A stretch of DNA of 64,000 nt from the NCBI RefSeq assembly GCF_015832195.1, contig NC_052046.1:41860473-41924472 (forward strand). The letters run 5' to 3'. The number at the start of each line of letters is the position of its first letter. Within the stretch, counting starts at the first letter, position 1. This DNA comes from Motacilla alba alba. Its lineage: Eukaryota; Chordata; Aves; Passeriformes; Motacillidae. Shown here piece by piece: positions 11,331 through 23,163 of this stretch. The position numbers and the translations under genes were made by a program. Below the pieces are notes generated by a model that worked only from the letters and a program-made list of their open reading frames with translations, did no database searches and had not been told where the DNA came from.

Positions 11331-13370
11331 CGCTGTTAAAGCTGTTCTTCACCTCTGTTAAACAAATTAAACTGTCCCTTCCTTTACTTGTCTTTTGTGC
11401 TGTCACCATGTGACTGCCTGAATAATTCTGATTTCAAGGTGCTGAGAACTGGCTGAATGAAAGAGTTGAGTTGCAGAGTCTGCTCTGTCACTAATAGGAG
11501 CTCTTGTGAAGAAAACTAAAGGTGAGAGCATGCTCCTTTTGCACTTGGAAGCTGCATTTAAGCTCAGATTTTGCTACTGACCCCTACCTCTGTAGTATCT
11601 TCACTTCTATAATTCATTGTCTTGTATCTCATTGATTCTGACCCTAATCCTGACACATCACTATGGTTTTCAGGCTTAGCCTTCTACGTTCCTATGCACC
11701 TGCTGTGTTGCTACTGGAGTGAGACTGACTTGCTGGTTCAGAATCATGCCAGAAAAAACAAACAAACGGAGAGACGAACAAAAAATAACTCTGCATCTTG
11801 CTCCAGCTCTAGGTTTTGTTTCTATAGAGGTCATGTGAAAATGGAGCTTGACAGCAAGAGATATTATTCTGGGATGGCCAAAGCTGCTGAACTGCTCAGT
11901 TTCTTACACATTGAGCTGCTGAGTGCTTGCATGTAAATCCTTCCTTCAGTTTTTACATCTTCTATTTACAGCTGTGGCCACCGAGTGTCTGCAGTAGCAG
12001 GCTGGTTCATGAGCAAAACAAAATTTTCCTGCTTTTAAAGAAATGACATGCTAACCAAACCCAGATCAATTATAGTGGGGACTATTAAGATTTCTTAATT
12101 TTTTTTAATCCATGCTAAATCCTAGCTTAACGTTCATCATAACATGATTTTTCTCCATATTAATTTTTTTTTTACAGAATCCTAGAATTTTGGTTATTTC
12201 AATAACAGCAATGAAAATGAAAAATGTGTTTGGCCTGCTTGTGCCCATTTTGCTTTTTATGTTTGTCTCTCCAGATGAATTTCTTCTTTCCTTTCTTCAT
12301 CCTAATCTCTCATTCCTCCTCCTTTTGCCTACCTATTTGAAAAGCTAAAAATCTTTTTTGTCTGAAAATATTTTCTTTTCTGAAATCTGTCAAATATTTT
12401 GGTCTGAGTCTTGGAAAATTTTTTAAAATTATGAACATTTTGATGCAAAATTAAATTTTGTGGCCACTCCCAGCATATTTGGTCTTGATGCATCCAGTCA
12501 AACAGTGCAATCCCCCAGACTCTGAAGGGGCAGAAGGGAATAGGCCTGTGTTTTCTCTCTGTCCAGAACTGCCAACACTCTCCCAAGTCTCGATGGCCAA
12601 GGCATTACTGGATTACAGGGAAGGTCCTCCAGCCTTGTGAGGACTGAACACACCCAGCTTGGCCTGAGGTGGGGCCCTCTACAATATAGAGACAGAGCAT
12701 AAGGAAACCCTTTCAGAAGTGGATCCCTCCCACAGGCGGGCAGTAATCCTATTTTCTGTAGGCTCACATCCCCCTATCCTGTCCCTCACTGCCGTAAATC
12801 CTCCAGTTCCCTGCTGCTGTCTCTCTATGGGACACAACTGCGAGCTGTGTAGAGACGCTAAGGAGTGCTGGAAGAGGGAAGGGAGATTTCCTTTAATCCC
12901 ATTCTAGGTCTCTAGGACTGATGTACAGGGGGAAAGTAACTCACACTCTCTTTTCCTGGGAACACAGCTCCCTCGTGAGGCAGAGTCCAGCAGGGCCGTT
13001 TGAGGCTCCAGGTTCATGTAAGTAATGGGATATCGCTGCAAAATCCCCTGCAACACCAAGGAAGCAGACATACCCATCAACTCTCAGCACAGGTACAACT
13101 GGCAGAAGATGTGTCTTGTAAGAGGTGAGGCTGGGGAAAGGAGTGTTAAATCCTACTGTTTTCCAGGGAGCCTGGGTGCCCTGCTGCTCACTAGCCCTGC
13201 TTTGCTCCAACAGCTAGTCCAAACTATTCTCTCAACACCAAAAGAACCCAGACTTCACCTCTTCACCATACTCTAAAGACTCTGCTACTTAATTCCTTAG
13301 AAATCAAATGGCAGACTCCCACCCCTACAAGCCCTGCTGCCCACCTAGCACACTTTTTTATCCCACCTGT
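11331..13370. other. Unassigned stretch left of the ERV cluster
   Basis: No gene is supported. 11331-12440 is AT-rich with nothing recognised. From about 12450 to 13370 the base composition rises in GC and short minus-strand frames appear (for example 12767-12498 and 13210-12941). They could be more of the retroviral insert that begins at 13.4 kb, but I could not match them to a known retroviral domain. Confidence 0.4.
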
Positions 13371-13765
13371 TGATGTGGTTGACATATGGTAAGTGTTCAG
13401 GGGATCATTCTGGTGACTGTGCAGCTCTCATCAGTCCACGACAAATGGTAGGACTGTGCTTCCAGCCTGGTGCAGTTCCTTCTAGGTGTACTGACACCCT
13501 GTCACATGCTTCTGCTGCCAAAGGAATTGAGAAAAAAACATTGATAATATCTGTTGTAGCACACCACTTCTCTGTCCTTGACTCCAGCTGGCATAGCAAC
13601 TCCAGGATACTGAGTACAGCAGCACTCAGCAGCAGTGTGACATCGTCATTCAGGACACAATTGTCCCTGTTAATTTCCACCCTCCACCAGACTTCTGCAT
13701 GGGCCATATGAGAAATTTAAAAGAAATTGATCATTCTTTGGCTCTCCAATGGGTGAATCAGCCTG
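13370..13765 (-). pseudogene. ERVL pol remnant, reverse-transcriptase palm
   Basis: This is a decayed minus-strand reverse transcriptase of an ERVL-type endogenous retrovirus. The frame 13707-13405 shows the RT palm blocks in order. TEKWCATTDIINVFFSIPLA carries the motif A Asp at codon 13551-13549, and GWKHSPTICRGLMRAA follows where the family has its PQG-x-x-x-SP block. The stretch between them is scrambled. A TGA at 13407-13405 then breaks the frame, and in the same frame past it the catalytic YxDD box reads YVNH (13386-13375), so both catalytic aspartates are gone. Another TAA precedes the block near 13721. A separate open minus stretch at 14062-13943 may be protease or upstream pol, but is not assigned. 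The copy is non-functional. Confidence 0.8.
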
Positions 13766-14341
13766 CCAGTGGGAGCCAGGGAATCTCAGTTGCTGCAGTA
13801 TCACTGCTGGTGCACTGTCATGGTAGCAATCATGCCATTCATCCACCTACAGTAAGGCCACAACAGAGAAATGTTCTGAGAGGCCAGACAAGTTAGTCAG
13901 CTGTTTAACCATGTCCATATTCATGATGACTACACTGAGAGCTCATTGATGCCCTTTTAGCCCTTGAAGTTCACTGCCCTCATAGTCTGTGCCAAGGATA
14001 CATGAGGCCTCTAGGACTGTCCAGAATAGAGTGGTTTTGCCACAAACCCAACTGTATCGGGTTAGTAGTATTAAACACCTCACATAAGGGTGAACAAAAA
14101 GTGTGGAAGTCTATGCAGTAAAACCACCAACATCAATCTCAGTGGACGTATATTCTCTCATTCTGTCTGCAAGATAACTTTCCCAGCATAGTTAAGTGCA
14201 CAACGTTTGTATTAACATGTTCCAAAGCTCAACAGAATGAAGAGGTATTCAGTGCAGCCAGCCAGCTTCAAAGACACAGAAACCTTCCAATTAATAACAG
14301 CTATTGCTATAGCATGCTCAATTCAGTACTCCCATTGGCTC

Positions 14342-14361
14342 AACCCACATGCTGGGTGCCA
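14342..14361 (-). other. Retroviral primer-binding-site-like sequence
   Basis: Read on the minus strand, TGGCACCCAGCATGTGGGTT begins eight bases after the LTR end at 14370. It resembles the lysine-tRNA (Lys-1,2 class) primer-binding site used by many avian ERVs, with substitutions and one apparent extra base. Its position marks the adjacent LTR as a 5' LTR rather than a solo LTR. Only about 0.3 kb separates it from the pol remnant to the left, so gag is missing. Confidence 0.5.
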
Positions 14362-14369
14362 AAAAGGAT

Positions 14370-14942
14370 TGTGGTGGGTTGACCTTGGCTGGATGCCAAG
14401 TGGCCACAAGCAGTTCTGTTGCTCAACAGGACAGGAGAGAAAATAAGATGAAAAAACTCATGGGTCGAGATAAAGGCAGTTCAGTGAAGAAGACCAAAGA
14501 CTGTGTGTGGAAGCAAAGCAAAGCAAAAATATTTATTCTCTCATTTTCATCTTCAGGTGGTGTCCTGGGAAGCAGGGCCTCAGTATGTGTAGTGATTATT
14601 TTGGAAGACAAATGCCTTAATAACTAATCCCTCCCATGATCCTTAACTTCTATTTTTTTGCCAAGTACAACATCACATGGTATAAAATATCCCCTTTGAT
14701 TATGAAATATCCCCTTTGTTTTGTCCTGGCTATGTGTCCTCCCAAACTCTTGCCCACCTCCAACCTACTGGCCATCGGATGGAATATGAATAAACATACT
14801 TGATGCTGTGTGAGGCCTGTTCAGCATGACCAAAACACTGGTGTGCTATCAGCACCATTGTAACTGTAAGTACAAAGAACAGCTCTATAATGGTTGCTAC
14901 CAGGAAAGTTGACTCCATCCCAACCAGACCCACTCACCATGC
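14370..14942 (-). mobile_element. ERVL-type LTR (5' LTR of a gutted provirus)
   Basis: This matches an LTR type that I recognise as widespread in birds, with sense on the minus strand. Seen on plus: the start TGTGGTGGGTTGACCTTGGC, the CTCATGGGTCGAGATAAAGG block near 14459, a TATA-like TTTTATACCATGTGATGT on minus near 14671-14688, and TTGACTCCATCCCAACCAGA at the far end. The terminal CA dinucleotide in sense corresponds to TG at 14370-14371. Together with the primer-binding-like site and the pol remnant on the same strand to its left, it is best read as the 5' LTR of a provirus that has lost gag and its 3' half. Confidence 0.75.
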
Positions 14943-15975
14943 TCATCTGTGAGTCCAGTGTCACCAGCTGCAATCAGAATCCCATCTTCCTCCTCTTCAC
15001 CCCTGCAATGTTAGGGAAAGCCCTGTCCTCTGCCATTCCAGGCTGACCCTGTCACTAAACTTTCCCAATAGCAAAGGAGGAGTCATTGAAACCTCCTTCC
15101 TTGGCGCCACACAGCTGACAATCGGCACTGCTGGCCACACTCCACCGTGCTTTGCTCTCCAATCCCAGGGAATAGGGCAGCAACCGACTAGGACCTCCCT
15201 GTCCCAGCCATAAAGGTTTGTTCATCTGCTTCCTAAAGAGCCTAGGGTTCTCTTCATCAGAAGTCTGCTTGCCCAAGACCCTTCTGCCCCAAGCCATTTT
15301 TTGAAAGATGCAAAGACTGCAGCAGGGATGGGATCTGGCTCTCTAACAGGTCAATCCTCATGATCACCAGCAACTGTAGCAGTGAGAGCTGGGTTACAGG
15401 TTTTGTATCTGCTGTGGGAAGCTCACTGTACAGCTGGCCAGGCTTTCAGCAGGGGTGTGCCTTGGAGCAGCTGCCAGGTTGCAGACAAAGTGGCAGATTT
15501 TCTCTCCCTGGGCTCTGTTGCTCATTGCTGAGGTACAGCCAGCAGCAGTTTGTGAGCCTCCTGTGAGCTGGCCTACCTACCTCATCCTGACATCTCTTCA
15601 TCGATGAGGACGTTTCCACTCAGGCAGCCTGCACCTGCCTCCTCCCAGTGCCAGGGAATGCTCTGCAACCTTGGGCGCCCTCTGAGGAAGGAAGCTCAGC
15701 AGGGCACAGGTGAGGGTGCTCAGCCAGGCAGTGCCCTGAAGCTCAGACCTTACTTAGCCCTGCCTCTGTGGGTTCTCTCTCCATTCTCCATCCTCTTCTG
15801 GGAGCTTTGCCACAAGGCCTGTAAAGGCAGCATTTTCACAAGAGCACAATGACAGGCCAACAATCATCCCTCTTTGGCCTGGGGCACTGCCTGGCTGCTT
15901 TGGAATACTACAGAGCTAGCTGGGCATTCCAAAGCAGTGATTCACCTGGAATCCAGCCCTGGATGTGCTGAAGAT
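14943..15975. other. GC-richer stretch between two ERV pieces, unassigned
   Basis: About 1 kb of moderately GC-rich sequence lies between the ERVL LTR and the gag fragment. It could be the 3' continuation of the minus-strand gag region (matrix to capsid linker), since it abuts the gag frame directly, but the short frames (such as 15297-15055 on minus) carry no motif I can name. No splice-supported gene is seen. Confidence 0.4.
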
Positions 15976-16443
15976 TCAGGGCCTGGATCCCAGAAGGAAC
16001 CCCTGAGGCTCCAGTGCCAATGCTGACTCCATCACCCACCTCACAGTTTCAGTTTTGCTGAGAAGAAAATAGTGACATCGCTTGCTGTACCAGGAAGAAA
16101 TATTTTCCAGTCCTGGAGCTGGGATTGGGCATTTCACCCTGTGGTCCTTGTAACCTAATGCTACCTGTTTAAAGCTCTCCATTAAAGTTCTGGAGATAGG
16201 CATTAGTTTGACCAAAGTCTCTTCCTTTTTGAGAGAGACTAGACTGTAAATTTCCCAGGTTATCTGGTCCCAAAAATCAAAGGTAAAAGCAGACTTCAAG
16301 TCTGTATTTTGAGTATTCGCTTTTACCCAGATTAATAAGTCTTTCAGTTCATGTTTTGAGATGTCGGAACGTCCTTCATCCTGTAAAATTGTCTCAGGCT
16401 GATAAAAGATGTCCCATTCTGTTTTAGATAGACGGTTTTCCAT
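15976..16443 (-). pseudogene. ERVK-type gag fragment (matrix region)
   Basis: This is a 155-codon open frame on the minus strand starting at ATG 16443, about 120 bases downstream (in sense) of an LTR. Its first 115 residues have the look of an alpha/betaretroviral-type matrix domain. A helix-rich block with LKDLLIWVKANTQN leads into FDFWDQITWEIYSLVSLKKE and a TLMESFKQVALGYKD helix, followed by a proline-containing linker (CPIPAPGL). The first residues MENRLSKTEWD are not clearly myristoylation-competent (no Gly2). The frame ends at a stop near 15976, well short of a complete Gag, and no capsid, nucleocapsid or pro-pol is found beyond it. The family call rests on pattern recognition and position next to the LTR. 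Confidence 0.65.
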
Positions 16444-16566
16444 ATCGTTGCCCAGGAGCCCCTAGAGTTGCTACTTACTACTTACAAGGATATCAGCTAC
16501 AGACGATGAAGGGAATGATCCATTCCTCCTATTAACAGCCTGGGCCTCCGACAACTGCACTGTCCA

Positions 16567-17192
16567 TGGTCTTTTTTTATTCTTCTAGTCCAAAAATCCT
16601 CCTCACTGAGGAGCACCATTTATTGCCAGGCAGGGGTCTAAGTACAAATCACAAATGGGACGGGACTGCTGAGGAACGCGTCTCGAGCTGTTTTATTTTC
16701 CAGCATCAGTCTCATTACACAGTTAGGACAATGGGAAGATGCCAGTAGCTCACATCCCAGGCAGCAGACAAAGAACTTAATGTTACAACTTACTTTAAAA
16801 GTTTTTTGACCAATCACACAAAGCAAAAGCATATTGACAGTGGTTCAATCCAAGCACTATAAGCACACGTACCTTTGGTTAAAACAATGCTTGCTGATTT
16901 TGAATACAATACCTGTTTGTAAGCCTTAAGAAACAATGCACACAGCTCCACTGTTAAGCTTAGAACTTCGTAATATCTCTCTAGATATACTTTTCTGCAG
17001 CTTAGGGAGTTATTCTAGACAAGCATTAATACACAGACCATTGTTATATTTGTCCTTACTTTTCTACTTCTTATATAATTTTTCTGCTGACCGATCTCAT
17101 AACTGTTGCTTAGCTCTAATCACAGCTCTGCTGTCTCTGAGGCCTGCCTTTTGCAGCTTTCCCAAAACCCTCTGATTTTATGGATTCCCACA
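16567..17192 (-). mobile_element. ERVK-type LTR (5' LTR of truncated provirus)
   Basis: This is an LTR of about 626 bp, sense on the minus strand, bounded by TG at 16567-16568 and CA at 17191-17192 as seen on plus. In sense it begins TGTGGGAATCCATAAAATCA. A sense AATAAA occurs within GGAAAATAAAACAGCTCG (about 16685-16702). The gag frame lies about 120 bp downstream in sense, as expected for a 5' LTR. I recognise the sequence as a songbird-type repeat. The candidate primer-binding site next to 16567 (TGGACAGTGCAGTTGTCG in sense) does not match a tRNA that I can name, so the inner boundary is tentative. Confidence 0.7.
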
Positions 17193-20100
17193 CTACCCAT
17201 TGCAATGGGGGCAGGTTCTTTTAAAGATCCTTTGCAGAATTAGAATGGGTCACAGTGTTGTAATTACAGTTAGATCTTTATTATTACATAAATAGAGTCA
17301 ATTTCAGACAGAAAATCTTCTGGAAACTCTACAGTAGCATTCCAGATAACTTGAAACGTAGCAGAAATACTTAGAACAGTTGTTTCAGTTTCAACAGTAC
17401 CTGAAGTTGGAAAAATCTTTTTGAAATTTTACGTTTTTGGGTAAATTATTGAGAATGCAGACAATTAGCTCCTGAGTCACACAGTGTAATCACATGTAGA
17501 AAGAAAAAAATACTGTATTTGATTGGCTTTCAGCTGTGATTAATTTAAGTGGAATTTGATCATGTGACTGACTGAAATATTGAAGGGCATGTAATTTCAT
17601 TAGGGAAGCTTTATGGTGCTGTGAATTGATTTTAAAAAAACATAGATTGGAGAATATGTTCCAAACTGAAGACTGTGATTTAGCTCAGATGGTGAAAGTT
17701 GCCTTTCTTTATGGAAAAGCAACTGTCTTCATTTTTACATTCTGTTTTCAAGAAGAAATTTTCACAAAGCCATAGATCCTTTCCTCTTTCATCAAAAATC
17801 TGTTACTTGCAGTTCATTTTCTGCTAGAATATTTTTTCCAGTTTAAATTTTTGTAAGCATCATGGGTGGGAAAAAATCAGTGACAATGTTCTTTGCAATA
17901 ATAAAAAGTATCCAGCTTAAGATTTTCTATCAAAATAGATAAATCATTAATTAAAAACTCTAATCATGAGTTTTTAAACTGGGAAGGTAGTCTGAATAAA
18001 AAATACACATATGAAAGTGCTAGGTAGGAGAAGAGGTTTAAGGAAGGATTGTTTCAAGGTCTCCCTGTTTGGCAGAGACCTTTGTGAATTCCGGAAGGTT
18101 TTAGCATAATATTAGCTTAAAAACTCAGACTCTATAATCTACCTAGAAAACTACAGTATGTTAAAGAATGGTTACAGTTGTACATACAGAGGATGTGGAA
18201 AAGTAAGGTTTCATTAAGAATAGGTACTTCAAAGATGTAAGAGAGAAGTTCAGATATTGTGAGAGCTTCACAAGATTTGGTGCTTGAAGGAAGATGTCAA
18301 AGATGAAATATAACAGGAAAAGGTGCAAAAAAGTTTGAAAATGACAGCTAAAATTTGCATTAAAGGGAAAGTCATGCAGAATAGTCAAAGAAGAGTTTTT
18401 CCTTGTGAGATTTTCCTCATGGCAATGTGGCCAATAATCTGTTTGGAAGGGTATCCCATCCAACAATTTCCATCTTTAGAATGGCACTCCGGGCAAGTTT
18501 TGGTGATTAGCTCCTGATGGCTAGATGCATTTAAATGTGAAAGGGCTCTGAATGACCACCAACAGACCTAAAAAAATAAGCCAGAGATGAATGCCAAGGA
18601 GACGTGCATGTGCTGCTACACCTTGGACAAATGCATTGTGATCTGTCATGCAGTTAACAATAATGCAACAGAAAAGCATGACAGCTCAGAGAGCTTGAGC
18701 CTAGTATAAATCAGACCAGTGGAGGTAGTGCATTATTCTACAGAACTAAAAATACCTTCTTCTGGGAGTGATGCCTGTCCTATTAAATGCCTCACAAGTT
18801 TGGAAAACTCATAAAATCTTCTGCATCCCAATAAACATAGGAACACCTTGTCAAATTTACATTACTGTAATTTCATCAAACCTCATTGCACTTCTGGAAC
18901 TGCAGAGGCAGCTGAAGATACAGCAGCTGAAGAAGGTAAACATGGCTTCAAGCCACCAAGTGTTTTCATGCCCTGTCGAGGAAGAAAGGGTATGTGGATC
19001 TGCCTAATTACTACATGCTTTTACTGGGAAAGTCCACTTCATCTAGGCTTTTCTGCAAGTGGCACGGATATCACTTAACTGTTTTACCAGGAGTAAACAG
19101 CGCATGCATAATTATCCCTTCCAGCGGGGAATCACGCTGTCGGCGCAGGGGACGCTGCTCCCGAGTTGATGTCACTTTGTAGTGAAACCACCATTGACAG
19201 CAAAGCACTTTCATGCTGCCATCAAGAGGGGGCAACCTCTGTTCACTGCATCGCTGCTCCTCACCGCACAGGGCTGGGTCTGCCTTTCTGGGGTGTGTTT
19301 TCATGCCAAGGTCTTGTCGCAAGGCCTTCTTGCCTGCTTGCTAAGCTGTCAGTTTTTGTCACAGCTGTTCAGGACGTATCCCGGATTGCGTATCCAGTAC
19401 CATATTCTGGACTGAGCTAGACCATGTAAGCATCCCAGGTAACCCAGGTTGGTGGCAGTTGAGAGTTACCAAACTAGTGTGGCTTGTAATTAGGGGCTGC
19501 TTCAATCACATGGAAACCAGGACACTGACACCAGTAAGAACCAGATCTCTGACATAAGTTCTCATAAACTTTGGTTTTCTTCAGTCAGATTAAATGAATC
19601 CAAATGAAGTAGAAATCTTCCATCTGATGATCTTACAGGAGTGTTTTGGATCACACTGTCCGGTCTACGTAAGCAGTGAAAACTGGATCTGTTATAAGGC
19701 CAGATATCACCTTTACCCATTTAAGATTTTTTCCCTTCAATTGTACATAATATTTTTTTTTCTTGTTAGAATACTGACCTTGTATTCATAAAGCTTGAAT
19801 TTCAGATTTCAGTGGGAATCCAGATGCAAGGGGCATAAATAAAAACTTCATCCAAGGACTTATGAAATATACTTTAAAGTTTTACTGCCTTCATTTATTT
19901 ATGTAGAAGACCCTATTTTTTTTCCAAGGATCTGAGTCATAATGAATAAATACAAGATAAAATTCATCTCCCTGAAGTGCAGAGGTCAGCTGCAGCTCAT
20001 TAGTGATCAGTGTGGGTTCACCAACATTTCCACTGAGCTCACCTTCTCAGTAAGAGTGGGTCAGAAAAGGATCAGGGAACTTTTAATGAAAACAAATGGG

Positions 20101-22103
20101 GGAGTACCTCACAACTAAATTTAACCAGAAATCTGTGTCTCTTTGGGTTTTTTAACTCAAGAAAGGAGGAATGAAGGAGGAATAATGTCATCAGCTGCAA
20201 TGGATCTTTAGGCTACTGCTCTAAAAACTGATACACAACTGCCACCCCTCAGAGCTCTGCAAAGAATGGTAAATTTTGTTACCTTTGTACAGCATTCAGA
20301 TACCCTGCAATTAGAAACCTAGCATCTTGAGAAAGCATAGAAATTACTTAGCCAGATGATGGTGAAAAGATCCAGGTGTTTGCCACATCTATGATTGTAC
20401 TCAATCATAATCCAGAATCTCAGGTTTGCAATTTAACACATCCTTTCTCCCAGTTCAGTGCTGTTGTTGGAAAACTTTTTTAGTGAGTTATCCATGCTTT
20501 TCTAACATGCAATGAGGCATACAGCAGTGATTTCAACAAGCATTGACAAGTGTCTGACAATTATGCTTGTTTGTTGTTGTCATTGTTACTTTAGTGACAC
20601 AAAAGACAATGCAACACCTTAGATAGGCCAGAGAAATCTCACAGGTATTTTTCATTTCTTGACAATAACTGAGTCTGGTGTGCTGTCTGTGTGTTTTTCA
20701 ACATTGAAAAACAATGTTGATGCTGGATTTCTTCATGTTATCTTACTTAGATTATGTAATTTTCATCATTTTTCCTATGTCAAATCATGGAGCCAGTCTA
20801 ATTGGCTGTAAAACAAGCAATATAGGTGCCCATGTCTTTACTAAGGAAACATATTTCTTCATCTGGATGAGATCCAGAATAATATTAGGAAATGGAGAAT
20901 AGAATATTCCCAAAGCCACTGGAGGCCAAATGGTAGTATTCTCTGAAATACTTTAAAGCTGTGAAAGAAATTATCTTCCAGGTAAAATTAGTCATGTTTT
21001 TATAGTTGACTCAATATTTTATCAACTATTTCATATTCATGCCCCTCTGCTCCTCCCAGCGGCCAGCTGTGAGAGAAGGCTTCAGAAAGCACAAAGCTAA
21101 TTATTTGCATGAATAGAATTTTCACATGTCCTCTAGCAGTAGCATCTGAATACCTTGGTCACAGAATGTTTTCAAAAAGAGGTGTCCTCTGAACCTCAGA
21201 GGCTATGAACCACACACAGCATCGTTAGGGTAGTAAGAGGCAGGAGAAACAAAGAGTGAAAATAGAATCACCACCACTGACTCAGCACCTCTTTCTGCTC
21301 AGAACAGCTTCAGCACAGCTCTACGGTTTGTCTTTCCTAGGGTGGCTTTTGCATAGATTAAAGTTGAGTCTTAGTATGTGGGTTGGATTTATACAATAAT
21401 TATGCATTTTGCAGAACTAGGACATGGAGATGAGATCCGAAGAAGTTATTAGATTGACTTATTTTTTTGTGTCACTGTTGGAAAAATTTTTAAGGAATTC
21501 CATGCAAATACTCATGCCATATATCCTATCACTCAGATAGAAGTGGTGAGGAATTTATCCTCTACACTGGCTGAAAGGGGTCTCACTTAGCATTTGAAGT
21601 TCTCTGGATGGTTTTGATTGAGTATTTGAAATAGTATGGCATGTTCTAAAGATAAATGTTTGTGCTCCAATAATGACTGAGTGGATGCTTTTATAAGCAT
21701 TTTTGTGGATTACTAGTACTAATTGTTAGATTCCTGCATTATTTGCCTTTTTTCCCCCAGATATTCTTATTTCCTGGTTTGTTTGGGTTTTTTTGTGAGT
21801 ATTTCTAGAAGTCAGAGTTTACACCACAAATTTTCTTACTCATTCTGGAGGAAGGAATATGCATATAATTTATCTAAACCTGCTTACAATATTTCAGAAT
21901 ACTCTGAATGTTCTGTTTCATTCTGGCTTTGTTGGAATCGAAGGAACCCATTTTCCAAGTGTGTTTTCTGCAAGCTTGTGGCTCTGTCTGCCTATGGTAG
22001 TTCACTGGTTCACTGATGAACCAGCACCGCATCTGCAGCATGCATGGGATCTTTCTGTAATGAGATAATTACAGTTAAGCAGGTGCAACCTGTGTCAACC
22101 AGT
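17193..22103. other. Intergenic, no gene seen
   Basis: About 4.9 kb of AT-rich sequence without a supported gene. A short hairpin lies at 20698-20720. A small CpG-bearing patch at about 19090-19390 stands out from its surroundings and may be a decayed LTR or other repeat. Short open frames (such as 18466-18161 on minus) lack recognisable features. Confidence 0.5.
20698..20720. repeat. Perfect 9-bp hairpin with A5 loop
   Basis: TCAACATTG (20698-20706) and CAATGTTGA (20712-20720) are exact inverted repeats around a five-A loop. No coding or RNA-gene context is evident. Confidence 0.8.
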
Positions 22104-22714
22104 TGTAATGGGTTAACCCCAGCAGGCAACTCAGTACCAAGGAGGTGTTTACTCACACCCCTCCCCATGGTGGGATGAGAATAAGAATTGGAAAGAAGAG
22201 GCAAGACTTGTGGGTTGAGATAAGAACAGATTGATAATTGAAAGAAAGTAAGGATAACAACAACAACAATGAAAACAACAAAAGCAACAACAGTAATAAA
22301 TAGGAGAGAGAAAAAAGAATGCAACTGAAGAAAAACAAGTGGTGCACAATACAATTGCACACCACCTGCTGATTGGTGCCCAGCATGTCCCTGAGCAGTG
22401 ACTGGTGACACCTGCCCAGTTCCCCTCAGTTTATACACTGAACACTCAGTTCCCCTCGGTTTATACACTCTGTGTGATAGAAAATCCCTTTGTCCTGTTA
22501 GCATCAGCTGTTCTGGCTGTGTCCCCTCCCAGTTTCTTGTGCACCTGCTCATGTGGCAGAGCATGGAAAACTGAAAAGTCTTTGATTTAGAGCAAGAACT
22601 ACTTAGCAAAAGCTGAACTATCAGTGTGTTACCAACATTATTCTCCTACTGAATCCAAAACACACTGTACCATCTATTAAGACAAAAATTAACTCCATCC
22701 CAGCAAAAAACAGG
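22104..22714 (-). mobile_element. Solo ERVL-type LTR
   Basis: This is an approximately full-length LTR of the common avian ERVL type, sense on minus. On plus it starts TGTAATGGGTTAACCCCAGC and ends near AACTCCATCCCAGCAAAAAA. It contains an (AAC)n-rich block at 22256-22302, which is TTG-rich in sense, the AGTGGTGCACAATACAATTG block near 22339, and a duplicated TATA segment (22417-22470). No retroviral internal sequence flanks it on either side, so it is a solo LTR. No clear target-site duplication was visible. Confidence 0.85.
22417..22470 (-). promoter_or_regulatory. Duplicated TATA segment in the solo LTR
   Basis: A 24-base unit occurs at 22417-22440 and again at 22447-22470 with two mismatches (30-bp spacing). 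Each copy carries GTTTATA on plus, i.e. TATAAAC in LTR sense (22429-22435 and 22459-22465). The LTR therefore has two potential core promoters 30 bp apart. Confidence 0.8.
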
Positions 22715-23073
22715 TGAGGATCCACATCTTATCCCATTTTTGTCATGCCAGGTCCTATGCTGCCCATCACCTCTCCTATATTTTGATTGATGTGCCCACT
22801 GCTGCCATTCCTTAAGTCTATGGAGCTCCCCTGTAAGGGTCTGTTGAATTCATTTAGTCCATGACCTTGGACCATCGTAACAATCAGGCAGGAAAGATGG
22901 GGTGCAGTGCCCAGTCGGTGCATATTGTAGACAATTCTGTTTCCATCACCACTATGCTCACTGAGTTCCATCAAGTTCCATTCCTCATTAATGCAGCGAT
23001 TGACTTGCGGAGATGGATACTGTGAGGCACCCGATGTGATGAAGGGTGGACAGCAGCCATAGAAATTATAATA

Positions 23074-23163
23074 TACAGTATCTGTATATATGTATATATA
23101 TATTTGTTTATTTATTTATTTATTTATTTATCTATTTATATATTTATCTATATATACACATAT
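23074..23163. repeat. TA/TTTA microsatellite
   Basis: A simple-sequence block made of a TATATATG-like start, at least six TTTA units (about 23106-23131), then further TA and TTTATATA runs. Likely length-polymorphic. Confidence 0.95.

Noticed and set aside
22010..22609. 199-codon minus frame and two overlapping Cys/Phe/Leu-rich frames resembling membrane proteins
   Set aside because: They lie inside the solo LTR and result from reading its AAC-rich block on the minus strand.
23074..23163. TTTA/TA array as a CRISPR-like or regulatory array
   Set aside because: It is a plain microsatellite without unique spacers.
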